Assembly (NCBI RefSeq): GCF_003248505.1
Contig: NZ_QFOA01000021.1
Coordinates: 1-45,591, forward strand
Length of the DNA: 45,591 nucleotides
Source: Sphingobium sp.
GTDB lineage: Bacteria; Pseudomonadota; Alphaproteobacteria; Sphingomonadales; Sphingomonadaceae
Reading direction: 5' to 3'
The notes under the pieces are model-generated. The model was not told where the DNA came from, searched no databases, and was given only the letters and a program-made list of their open reading frames with translations. A program made the position numbers and the translations under genes. Positions 25,355-33,077 of this stretch are shown here, one piece after another (the first letter of the stretch is position 1; every line of letters begins with the position of its first letter).

Positions 25355-26238
25355 GCGTGGATCGGAGGCGGGTGATGGTCGAACCTTCTCACCGCCTGTC
25401 GATAGCGACCCAATGCCGCCTGCTACGGATCAGCCGCTCGTCCTATTACTACGCACCGGTACCGGAAACGGATGAGACTCTGGCGCTGATGACGGTGATC
25501 GACGAGACGTTCATGGAGTGCCCGTGTTACGGCAGTCGCCAGATGGCGCGGCATTTGCGGCGCGCCGGCCACCAGGTCGGGCGACGGCGGACACGGCGGC
25601 TGATGGCGAAGGTGGGCCTGATGCCGATCTATCAGCGACCACGCACGAGCGATCCGCACCCGCAGCACCGGATCTACCCGTATCTGCTGCGTAAGCTGGC
25701 GATCGAGCGGCCCAACCACGTGTGGTGCGCCGATGTGACATACATCCCCATGCGCCGGGCTTTCCTCTATCTGGTGGCGATCATGGACTGGGCTACCCGC
25801 AAGGTGCTGGCTTGGCGGCTGTCGAACACGATGGATGCCGACTTCTGCGTCGCGGCGGTGGAGGAGGCCCTGGCCCGCTACGGGAAGCCCGAAATCTTCA
25901 ATACTGACCAGGGCAGTCAGTTCACCAGCTTTGCGTTCACCTGCGTGCTGCGCGAGGCCGAGGCCCGAATCAGCATGGATCGTCGCGGCCGATGGATGGA
26001 CAATGTCTTCATCGAGCGCCTCTGGCGCTCCCTGAAATACGAATGCGTGTATCTCCCTGCCTTCGAGACCGGCTCGGAGTTGCGGGCTGGCCTTGGCCGG
26101 TGGATCACCTATTACAACACCCAGCGTCCGCATTCGGGCCTTGCCGGGAGAACCCCGATGGAGGCCTATCGGCGGATCGGGCAATCAGATCATGGGGGGC
26201 ATGCCCCCCATGATCTGATGATCAAACAGGCGGCATGA
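25351..26238 (+). CDS. IS3-family transposase OrfB (DDE domain)
   Basis: The 295-residue catalytic part with an HTH_21 segment followed by an rve (RNase H-like) integrase core. The DDE residues are visible in WCADVTYIPM (Asp), NTDQGSQF (Asp) and DNVFIERLWRSLKYE (Glu). YYNTQRPHSGLAGRTPMEAY is the standard C-terminal signature. The frame is intact, so the element may be active. The last 15 or so codons are written by a perfect palindrome (see 26184-26219). Confidence 0.94.
   Translation: MSVDRRRVMVEPSHRLSIATQCRLLRISRSSYYYAPVPETDETLALMTVIDETFMECPCYGSRQMARHLRRAGHQVGRRRTRRLMAKVGLMPIYQRPRTSDPHPQHRIYPYLLRKLAIERPNHVWCADVTYIPMRRAFLYLVAIMDWATRKVLAWRLSNTMDADFCVAAVEEALARYGKPEIFNTDQGSQFTSFAFTCVLREAEARISMDRRGRWMDNVFIERLWRSLKYECVYLPAFETGSELRAGLGRWITYYNTQRPHSGLAGRTPMEAYRRIGQSDHGGHAPHDLMIKQAA
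26184..26219. repeat. 36-bp perfect palindrome at the end of orfB
   Basis: The sequence from ATCAGATCATGGGGGG to its exact complement is uninterrupted over 36 bases and centred on GCATGC. It lies inside the orfB coding sequence, just before the stop. In RNA it would fold as a very strong hairpin. It may limit read-through into neighbouring genes or bind transposase. Confidence 0.9.
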
Positions 26239-26393
26239 ACGACAACCGGTGTTAGCTTAACTCAGCCGCCAAACTGTCCAAGAAGGCGGCACCACCTCAT
26301 TCCAAGGTTGGTGTCGCAAACCCTCGGAATCATATCGAAACTCGGCCGTCCACCGTTGCGTTAGCGTACCGACACAGCCTCTTAGCCGCAAAC

Positions 26394-26419
26394 CTGTCCA
26401 AGAAGGGGGGGCCACCTCA
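26394..26419 (-). repeat. Second, related IS3 end (remnant)
   Basis: CTGTCCAAGAAGG...CCACCTCA repeats the right terminal repeat of the IS3 element exactly 120 bases further on, preceded by a similar AGCCGC-AAAC segment. No transposase sequence lies between, so this is a leftover end of a related element. The rest of 26300-26533 holds no gene that I can support. Confidence 0.65.
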
Positions 26420-26533
26420 CTTCTAGTCAGACCCGACACCACGGCACTCGCCAATCTCATGATCACCTGGGTATTAACTCAGAGTATGCTCCCGCGGCCG
26501 TAGCTGGCAAGCTGCTGCCATGCCCACTGCAGG

Positions 26534-27028
26534 CTATACAGGCTGATCCCAACCCGCAGCTTCAGGATCAAACCCCATAAGGGCAAACCACTTCCGGTCT
26601 CTCGTAGATCGCTCCTTTCCATGGGAGAGGATTATGGTGCGCAGTTCAATGACGACCGTATGATCGCCATCGAGCGCAAGTGCCAGTAAAGCTTCATCAA
26701 TCGCTTTTTGAGTAAGGCGAGTTTGTTCGTGAAAGGGATGCACGTCGATCCCATCGAGCGTAGCTTTCATGGCGGCGATTGCATTCTGTGTGGCCGCACC
26801 GCCGCGAGCGATTTCGATAACGGTCCGAGCCAATGCTGCGAATTCCTGAGCCTCCTGGGCTTCGAAATCCGGCGCCACCGCATATTGGGCCAGGCTTATT
26901 TGAAGATGCCCGACGACGAGCTGCAACTGCTCGCGCGCCAGGCTGGCTTCTTTGGGCAGGGCGGGCAGGATGACATAAGTCAGAGCGCGAACCGCGCTGT
27001 CGAGGCGTTCGGGGATGGAGGGATTCAT
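26534..27028 (-). CDS. Small helical protein, DUF6285-like, partner of an APH-fold kinase
   Basis: A 164-residue, mostly helical cytoplasmic protein with no catalytic motif. From memory it resembles DUF6285 proteins, which sit next to APH-fold phosphotransferases; this was not searched. Notable parts are LTYVILPALPKEASLAREQLQLVVGHL and the C-terminal HTVVIELRTIILSHGKERSTRDRKW. Its start overlaps the kinase stop by 4 bases. In Pseudomonas putida levulinate catabolism the small LvaB works with the kinase LvaA, and this pair has the same arrangement. It is the last gene of the leftward arm. Confidence 0.75.
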   Translation of the reverse strand: MNPSIPERLDSAVRALTYVILPALPKEASLAREQLQLVVGHLQISLAQYAVAPDFEAQEAQEFAALARTVIEIARGGAATQNAIAAMKATLDGIDVHPFHEQTRLTQKAIDEALLALALDGDHTVVIELRTIILSHGKERSTRDRKWFALMGFDPEAAGWDQPV

Positions 27029-28155
27029 TGCATGTCTCCGATCGAAAGCTGATGGGCCAGTGCCGCAATGTGCATGGGCCCGGTCGCTGCCAAGAAGGTG
27101 AGAAGCACATCTTGATGGTTATGCTGCTCGATCGCGGCGCGCATTCCCAGAACCGATACCAGGATGTAGCTTTTCCAGAAGTTGAAGACCTTGAAATAAT
27201 GCAGTTTCTTGCGATTTACCAAATTTCCGCTTGCTGCTTCATAGGCGGCGATGAAATCCTCTTCGCCTTCGAAGATGTCGCTCGCGCGGAAGACACCTTC
27301 GATATGGGTTCCGAACACCGGCTGGAGCAGCCAAGCAAAATCGGCGTGATAATCGCCCAGATAGCACATTTCCCAATCTAGGAGAGCGGTCACATGACCG
27401 GTTTCTTCGTCAAACAGATAATTTCCGGTGCGGAAGTCGCCGTGCACGACGCTGACGCGGTCGCAATCGGGAATATTTTCCTCCAGCCATTGCGTAGCGA
27501 CACGAACCACGGGTTCATGCGCGACGACATCCTGTTCCAAGAGTTCTTTCCAGAAGTTGATGAGCCAGCGGGTCGGCTGTTTCGGATCGGCGGTGGGTGC
27601 GGTAAAAGACCGGAGATTTGCGGACTGCCAGTCGAAATTGTGCACTTTTGCCAGCATGTCGAGATATTGCGGTCGAATGATCCGGCGAAGCCTGTCGCCG
27701 AGCACGGTGCCCAGGCCCGTCACAGACAAGTCGATGGTGCTCGGCTTGGTGACACCCGATACCAACTCCATGATCATAGCGGGGCGGGGAAATATCTCAC
27801 CCTCCGCGTCGATCCAGACAGGTTTGGGCACCGGAACTACGCCCTCGAAAGCATTCAGAATTTCATATTCGCGCGCGCGGCTGGTTTCCGTAATCGCTTC
27901 GAGTGGGTCCATGCGCAGCACATAGCGCCGGGCTGCCTCTCCAGGGGCGGCCAGTGTAAAGATGAACTGCTCTTTCGACGCGCCGCCGCCCATGCGGGCG
28001 ATGCCGCTCACGACCGCGTCGGGGCGATGCCGCGCGAAGAAACTATCGAGCAAGCCCTGGATGGCACCGTCTTCCTGTGGGATGTAAGGTGGCAGGTTTC
28101 TGCGCGCTTTCCTCGCCTCCAGCATGGCAGCGAGTTGCGGTTCCGTATCTATCAC
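27025..28155 (-). CDS. APH-fold phosphotransferase (putative hydroxyacyl-CoA kinase, LvaA/ACAD10-like)
   Basis: A 376-residue kinase of the aminoglycoside-phosphotransferase/choline-kinase fold. The ATP-site Arg/Lys region RYVLRMDP, the catalytic loop HGDFRTGN (238-245) and the metal motif LLDWE (258-262, followed by CYLGDYHADFAW) are intact. Such proteins in acyl-CoA clusters phosphorylate the 4-hydroxy group of hydroxyacyl-CoAs (LvaA, ACAD10/11 kinase domains), not antibiotics. The setting among ligase, SDR and ACAD genes supports that reading here. The substrate is inferred. Confidence 0.85.
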   Translation of the reverse strand: MIDTEPQLAAMLEARKARRNLPPYIPQEDGAIQGLLDSFFARHRPDAVVSGIARMGGGASKEQFIFTLAAPGEAARRYVLRMDPLEAITETSRAREYEILNAFEGVVPVPKPVWIDAEGEIFPRPAMIMELVSGVTKPSTIDLSVTGLGTVLGDRLRRIIRPQYLDMLAKVHNFDWQSANLRSFTAPTADPKQPTRWLINFWKELLEQDVVAHEPVVRVATQWLEENIPDCDRVSVVHGDFRTGNYLFDEETGHVTALLDWEMCYLGDYHADFAWLLQPVFGTHIEGVFRASDIFEGEEDFIAAYEAASGNLVNRKKLHYFKVFNFWKSYILVSVLGMRAAIEQHNHQDVLLTFLAATGPMHIAALAHQLSIGDMQ

Positions 28156-28188
28156 TTTTCCTCTCCGATCTTGTTATGATGGCGAAGG

Positions 28189-28959
28189 TCACATGGCCGA
28201 TAGGCCTCCATCGATGACTAATTCTGCGCCGGTGATGAATCGGGCTTCGTCCGAACAGAAATAGACGGCGGCTCCCGCCACATCGTCCGTTGTGCCCACC
28301 CGTCCCAGGGGAATTTGCCGGGCCAGCTTGGCGACCATTTCCTCGCGCGGGCGGCCTGCGGCGAAACCATCGAGCAGCGGCGTGTCAATGAAGGTGGGAT
28401 GCAGCGAATTGCAGGTGATCGTGCCGCCCGACTTGGCGCAATGTAGCGCCACCGACTTGGTGAGGTGGCGGACTGCGGCCTTGGCCGAGTTATAGGCCGC
28501 CATGTTCGCGGCCGCCACGACCCCGGAAATGGAGGATATGTTGATGATAGCGCCGCCTGCATCGATCGTGCTTGCGCGCATGAGCGGCAGGCAAGAGCGG
28601 ATGCCGTAGAAGACACCATCAAGGTCAATCGCATGGGTCCGCTTCCAATCTTCGATGGAAACGTCCTCCACCGACCCCGTCAGGCAAATCCCTGCATTGT
28701 TGACGAGCAGGTGGAGTCCTCCAAATTCCCGTTCAGTAAAGGATATAGCATCAGCCCAGTCCTCCAAATCTGTGACATCCAGCTTCAATGCGGTGGTTTG
28801 TGAGCCGAGGGATGAGGCAACGCCATTTGCGGATACGACATTCACGTCGGTGACAAGGACATGTGCGCCCTCTGCAACGAACCGGGAGGCGATCGCGGCA
28901 CCAAGGCCTGATCCAGCTCCGGTTATCAAGCCGATTTTCCCTTCAAGCCGCCCAGTCAT
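28189..28959 (-). CDS. Short-chain dehydrogenase/reductase
   Basis: A classical SDR of 256 residues, NAD(P)-dependent. The TGAGSGLG cofactor loop (13-20), NNAG (87-90), the catalytic Ser in ISSISG (about 143) and Tyr156/Lys160 (AYNSAK) are all present. An Asp at the end of the second strand (VTDVN) favours NAD(H). It probably oxidises a hydroxyl of a pathway intermediate. It sits between the TonB receptor and the kinase in the leftward arm, behind a hairpin in the upstream gap. Confidence 0.9.
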   Translation of the reverse strand: MTGRLEGKIGLITGAGSGLGAAIASRFVAEGAHVLVTDVNVVSANGVASSLGSQTTALKLDVTDLEDWADAISFTEREFGGLHLLVNNAGICLTGSVEDVSIEDWKRTHAIDLDGVFYGIRSCLPLMRASTIDAGGAIINISSISGVVAAANMAAYNSAKAAVRHLTKSVALHCAKSGGTITCNSLHPTFIDTPLLDGFAAGRPREEMVAKLARQIPLGRVGTTDDVAGAAVYFCSDEARFITGAELVIDGGLSAM

Positions 28960-28971
28960 GATACCTCCGTT

Positions 28972-28993
28972 GAGGGGGCACTGCGGCCCCCTC
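28972..28993 (-). terminator. Intercistronic hairpin between the TonB receptor and SDR genes
   Basis: GAGGGGGC and GCCCCCTC form a perfect 8-bp GC-rich stem with a 6-base loop in the 41-base gap. No T-run follows on the minus strand; the ribosome site of the SDR gene comes next. It may cause partial termination or protect the receptor mRNA 3' end. Confidence 0.5.
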
Positions 28994-29000
28994 GTTACAG

Positions 29001-31613
29001 TTAGAATTTGAATGAAGCCTCGACCCCATAGGTGCGGGGCGCGCCTCGGTTGAAATAATCAAGATAGAAGGCATTGAGGTTGAGGCCGTAGGCATAGTAG
29101 AATTTGTTGGTCAGGTTCTTGCCCCACAGTGCGATGGTGTAACTCGGCGTCTCATAGGAAATGCGACCGTTGAACAGCCAATAGCCAGGATTGCCGCACG
29201 CGATTTCGGGCGTGGCGGAAAGGACACTGGAACCGGCGGCAGGTTGGTCGCAGGGCTGCTGGCCATAGTTTTTGAACGGGTCGAAATAATATTTGCCCAT
29301 ATAATTGGCGTCCCCGCGCAGCACGATGCGACCATCATTGCTCTCGGTCCGTACCGCCGTCCATTCAAACCCTGCGTTGAAGGTCAGCTTGGGCGCATTA
29401 GGGAAGGGATTGCCGTTGATGTTGATGGTGGTGTTGGCCGGGTTCAACGGGTCGGTCGAATTGCCGGTATATTTGCTGTTGAGATAGCCGGCCGATGCGT
29501 TGAGTTTCAGATTTTCGGTGGGCCGGACGTTCAGTTCGCCTTCAAAACCCCAGACCCGGCCATTGGCGCTGCGCAGGAAGGATGTGGCGCCGATGATTTG
29601 TGCGATCTGCTGGTTCGAATAGTCATAGTAGAAGCCGGAGACATTCAATTGGACGCGCCGGTCGAGGAAGCGCGACTTGATGCCGCCTTCATAGGCGTTC
29701 ACGGTTTCGGGCTTCAGGAAGTAGACCTGCGAGGTGTCCTGATAGGCAAGGCCGTTATAGGTGCCGGAACGATAGCCGCGGCTATAGCTGGCATAGGCCA
29801 TGACATCCGGGTCGAACTTGTAATTGACCACGACGCGGCCCGAGACGGCACCCTTATTGTCATGCTGGTTCATCGTCCCGATGGCGGGATCATAGGGGAA
29901 ACTGTAGGGAACCGTCGTCGCGATGGGGGTGGTGCCGTCCAATCCATAAAGAACGGTCTGGGCGTTCTTATATTGCACCTTGTCATAGGTATAGCGCAGG
30001 CCACCGGTGATGCTCAGCTTGTCCGTGACGTCGAACGTCAATTCGCCATAGAGGGCGAAGGACGGACGGCGCAGCGTGAATTTCTGGTCGGCCGCGATCG
30101 GAGCGAAGGGCGCCGCTCCCGCCGCTGCGCAGGCGGCCTGTGCTGCGGTGCCGCCCGGCGAGTTGGTCGTCGCCACATCATATTGGAAAGCGGCCAGCGA
30201 ACGGGCGTCGAAGAAGCCATTTGGGTTGACCACCACCGGCGAACAGAAGCCGGGTGAGGAAGGGGTCAGCGACGGATTTAACGCGAAGGCGGGCAGGGTG
30301 TGAAGCGACGAAGCGGTTGCAATCGCGATGTTGCTGTAATCGCCGGGCAGGCCGGCACCCTGAAGCAGGGGACGGAGTGCGCCGAAGAAATCGGGTTGGT
30401 TGTGCGTCTTGATGGAGTCGACGCCATAATAAGCGCCGAGGATGCCGTGGAAACGGTCCGTCTCCAGGTTCAGGCGGACGTCCTGATTGAAATTCTTGCT
30501 CGCGGAATAATAGCGGATGGCGCAGATATTGTTGGGCGATCCGTCGCAATCGAAGGGTGCCAGACGATATTGGCCATAATCATAGCCTGTGACGGAGGTC
30601 AGCGTCAGCGCATCGTTCAGATTGACCTTCACGTTGAGCGAGAAACCCTTGTCGGCGGTGTAGAAATGGCCGCCCGTATCCGCTTCGACTTCATTTTCCT
30701 TGAGCGTGCGGCCGCCCAGTTCGGGGCGTGGCACGAAACGCGAATATCCCAGCGCGTCCGTCCTGTCCTGCAGATAGCCGATGCCATAGGCGAGGTCACC
30801 GCGGGGATTGTTGCGCGCGACATAGGCTTTCAGATTGACGTCGAGATCGGCGCTCGGCTTCCAGCGCAGGGAAACGCGCCCCGCAATGCTGTCTGTGGAG
30901 GCATAGTGGCGGCCATCGGTCGGATTAAAGGTATAGCCTCGGCCTTGTGCTGCGGTCCCGGCGAAGCGGATGCCCAATACATCGTTCACCAACGTCGTCT
31001 CACCCGCGAAATCGACCTTGTAGGTCTGGTAATTCCCCGCGCTGACGGTGAAATAGCCGTTGCCGTTGGAATGGAGATCGGGCTTGCGGGTGATGAAGTT
31101 GATAGCGCCGCCCGTAGTATTGCGGCCGTAAAGGGTGCCCTGCGGCCCGCGCAGCACTTCGACGCGCTCCAGGTCATAAAGCTGCTGCCCGTGGGTAGCG
31201 CGGAAGCTCTGATAAACTTCGTCCACATAGACGCCGATGGGCGAGGCGGTTGAAGCGGAGAATTCATTAGCGACAGAAATGCCGCGCAGGGAGAAATTGG
31301 GCTGGGTATCGCCATAAGCCGATGTGACCTGAAGATTGGGCATCGATCCCATGAGATCCCGCGTTTGCAGGATGCCGCGGGACTGAAGCTCCTCTGAACC
31401 GATGGCGGAAATGGAGGCAGGGACGCTCTGCAGATTTTGTTCGCGGCGCTGGGCGGTGACGATAATGTCGCCGATCCCGATCGGCTCTGCCTGAGCCTGT
31501 TTGCCATCCGCAGTCGAGGTTTGCGCATGGGCTGCCGTGACGGTCAGCATGGAGACCGTAACCAACAGCGCAGCCCGCACCAAGCCGTGGCTGAACGTAT
31601 CAGCTTTTTTCAT
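29001..31613 (-). CDS. TonB-dependent outer-membrane receptor
   Basis: An 870-residue outer-membrane receptor. A signal peptide (cut near AHAQTS) is followed by a TonB-box-like IGDIIVTAQRREQNLQSVP. A plug domain carries RVEVLRGPQGTLYGRNTTGGAINF, then a 22-strand barrel ends in the aromatic terminus ASFKF. Sphingomonads use such proteins to import hydrophobic or large substrates and siderophores. Here its place inside a catabolic operon points to uptake of the pathway substrate. ATG 31613 is preferred over 31631, with AGGAGAGGG just upstream. Confidence 0.93.
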   Translation of the reverse strand: MKKADTFSHGLVRAALLVTVSMLTVTAAHAQTSTADGKQAQAEPIGIGDIIVTAQRREQNLQSVPASISAIGSEELQSRGILQTRDLMGSMPNLQVTSAYGDTQPNFSLRGISVANEFSASTASPIGVYVDEVYQSFRATHGQQLYDLERVEVLRGPQGTLYGRNTTGGAINFITRKPDLHSNGNGYFTVSAGNYQTYKVDFAGETTLVNDVLGIRFAGTAAQGRGYTFNPTDGRHYASTDSIAGRVSLRWKPSADLDVNLKAYVARNNPRGDLAYGIGYLQDRTDALGYSRFVPRPELGGRTLKENEVEADTGGHFYTADKGFSLNVKVNLNDALTLTSVTGYDYGQYRLAPFDCDGSPNNICAIRYYSASKNFNQDVRLNLETDRFHGILGAYYGVDSIKTHNQPDFFGALRPLLQGAGLPGDYSNIAIATASSLHTLPAFALNPSLTPSSPGFCSPVVVNPNGFFDARSLAAFQYDVATTNSPGGTAAQAACAAAGAAPFAPIAADQKFTLRRPSFALYGELTFDVTDKLSITGGLRYTYDKVQYKNAQTVLYGLDGTTPIATTVPYSFPYDPAIGTMNQHDNKGAVSGRVVVNYKFDPDVMAYASYSRGYRSGTYNGLAYQDTSQVYFLKPETVNAYEGGIKSRFLDRRVQLNVSGFYYDYSNQQIAQIIGATSFLRSANGRVWGFEGELNVRPTENLKLNASAGYLNSKYTGNSTDPLNPANTTININGNPFPNAPKLTFNAGFEWTAVRTESNDGRIVLRGDANYMGKYYFDPFKNYGQQPCDQPAAGSSVLSATPEIACGNPGYWLFNGRISYETPSYTIALWGKNLTNKFYYAYGLNLNAFYLDYFNRGAPRTYGVEASFKF

Positions 31614-31655
31614 TTTCCCTCTCCTGTCCATTCGTTGGAACGAAATTTATTAATT

Positions 31656-33077
31656 CTAGGGTAGTAGGATTGCCGTTGTTTCGAGATAGCCGTCGATCCC
31701 CTCCGGCCCGAGTTCCCGCCCGATGCCGGACGCCTTGTGTCCGCCGAAGGGTGCGGCGAAATCGAGAATGCGTTTGGAGTTCAGGCCAACGGTTCCAGTC
31801 CGCAGTCGGCGGGCTATGTCGAGCGCCCGAGCGATATCGGGCGACCAAACCGATCCCGAAAGCCCGAAGGCGCTGTCATTGGCGATAGCGATCGCCTCCT
31901 CCACCTCGCCATAGGGGATTAGCGCGATGATCGGGCCGAAAACTTCCTCATGTGCGAGCAGCGCGGAAGGCGTTACCCTCAGCAGTGCAGCGTCGACATA
32001 ACATCCCTCCTTGGACGCAATTGAGCCAGCGATGGGCACAGCGCCTGCAGCCAAGGCTTCGGCGTGCATCCGACGCACCTTTTCGGCCTGCGCAGCCGTC
32101 GCTAATGGGCCGATATCGGTCTCGGGATCGAGGGGATCACCGATCTTCAGATTATCGAAAAGCGATTTCAGTCCCTCAACGAGGGCGGGAGCGGAGCGAG
32201 GCGCCAGCACCCGCGACTGTGCGCCACAGACCTGTCCATTATTCTGGACCGTGGCAAGGAACAGTTCGCGACGCCGGCTTGCAATCTGGAAGTCATCGAG
32301 CAGGATGGCCGCTGACTTTCCACCCAGTTCCAATGTGCAGCGGGCAAAGCGCTGGGCGACGACGGCGGCCACCGACCGGCCTGCGTCGGTGCTGCCGGTG
32401 AAGCTGACTTTGGCCACGCGGGTGTCGGATACTAGCTGGCGGCCAAGTTCCCGCCCGCCGATCAGGAGCGATATCATCCCCTTGGGCAGATCGAGTTCTG
32501 AGATCAACTCGGCAAATATCTGCATCGTCCGGGCATTTTCCGGCGAGGGCTTAAGGATGATCGGACATCCCGCCGCGAGGGCTGCGCCCAATTTCTCGCA
32601 GGCGAGAAACAAGGGAACATTCCAAGCGACGATGCCGACAGCCACACCGACCGGCGTCTTGCGCACCAGCACCCGGCCGCCGCGCGCGGCGATGCGCTCT
32701 TCCTCGAACACATGGCGTTGGACGAGGTCTGCGGTGGCCCGCAGAAGGCCGCTGGCGCTCTGGACCTGCAACGCCCTGGCCTGGCTGATCGGACAGCCGA
32801 TTTCCCAGGCGGCGAGTTCGGCCAGTTCGTCCCCCCGCGCGTCCAGCTTGTCCGCCAGCGCGCGCAATGCCGCCGCACGAACGTCCCGCGACGTTTCCTC
32901 AGCCGGGCCGAGGGCGGCGAGCGCGGCCTCGATCGCGGCGTCAGCCATCGCATCATCGGCCAGCCGAACCGCCGTCAGCGCGGACAGGTCGACCGGACTG
33001 GGCATGACCACCGGCTCTGCCGTGCTGGCGCGCATCGTGCCCGCCACCAGATGGGTATCGACCCGAAAGCGCGTCAT
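31656..33077 (-). CDS. NAD(P)-dependent aldehyde dehydrogenase
   Basis: A 473-residue aldehyde dehydrogenase of the ALDH superfamily. The oxyanion Asn153 (VAWNVPLF), general base Glu250 (TLELGGKSA) and nucleophile Cys284 (NNGQVCGAQSRV) are in place. It oxidises an aldehyde to the acid that the adjacent ligase can convert to a CoA ester. The start overlaps the ligase stop by 4 bases. The first 25 residues before a second Met look unusual and might not be translated. Confidence 0.93.
   Translation of the reverse strand: MTRFRVDTHLVAGTMRASTAEPVVMPSPVDLSALTAVRLADDAMADAAIEAALAALGPAEETSRDVRAAALRALADKLDARGDELAELAAWEIGCPISQARALQVQSASGLLRATADLVQRHVFEEERIAARGGRVLVRKTPVGVAVGIVAWNVPLFLACEKLGAALAAGCPIILKPSPENARTMQIFAELISELDLPKGMISLLIGGRELGRQLVSDTRVAKVSFTGSTDAGRSVAAVVAQRFARCTLELGGKSAAILLDDFQIASRRRELFLATVQNNGQVCGAQSRVLAPRSAPALVEGLKSLFDNLKIGDPLDPETDIGPLATAAQAEKVRRMHAEALAAGAVPIAGSIASKEGCYVDAALLRVTPSALLAHEEVFGPIIALIPYGEVEEAIAIANDSAFGLSGSVWSPDIARALDIARRLRTGTVGLNSKRILDFAAPFGGHKASGIGRELGPEGIDGYLETTAILLP

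Larger units (their letters stand above)
25005..26299 (+). mobile_element. IS3-family insertion sequence (about 1295 bp)
   Basis: Bounded by imperfect terminal inverted repeats: TGAGGTGGTGCCG opens the left end (25005-25030) and the right end (26274-26299) matches it in 20 of 26 positions on the opposite strand. It contains the usual two overlapping frames, orfA and orfB, with a -1 slippery site. No target duplication is evident (GTG on the left, TTC on the right), which hints at a rearranged junction. Confidence 0.9.

Noticed and set aside
26257..26466. 69-codon minus-strand frame across the two IS3 ends
   Set aside because: It is written by the two related terminal repeats and the DNA between them; its repetitive product reflects the repeats, not a gene.
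27025..28155. Aminoglycoside resistance gene
   Set aside because: The fold is shared, but the setting (ligase, SDRs, ACAD, P450) and the small partner gene point to acyl-CoA metabolism; the same applies to 41669-42739.
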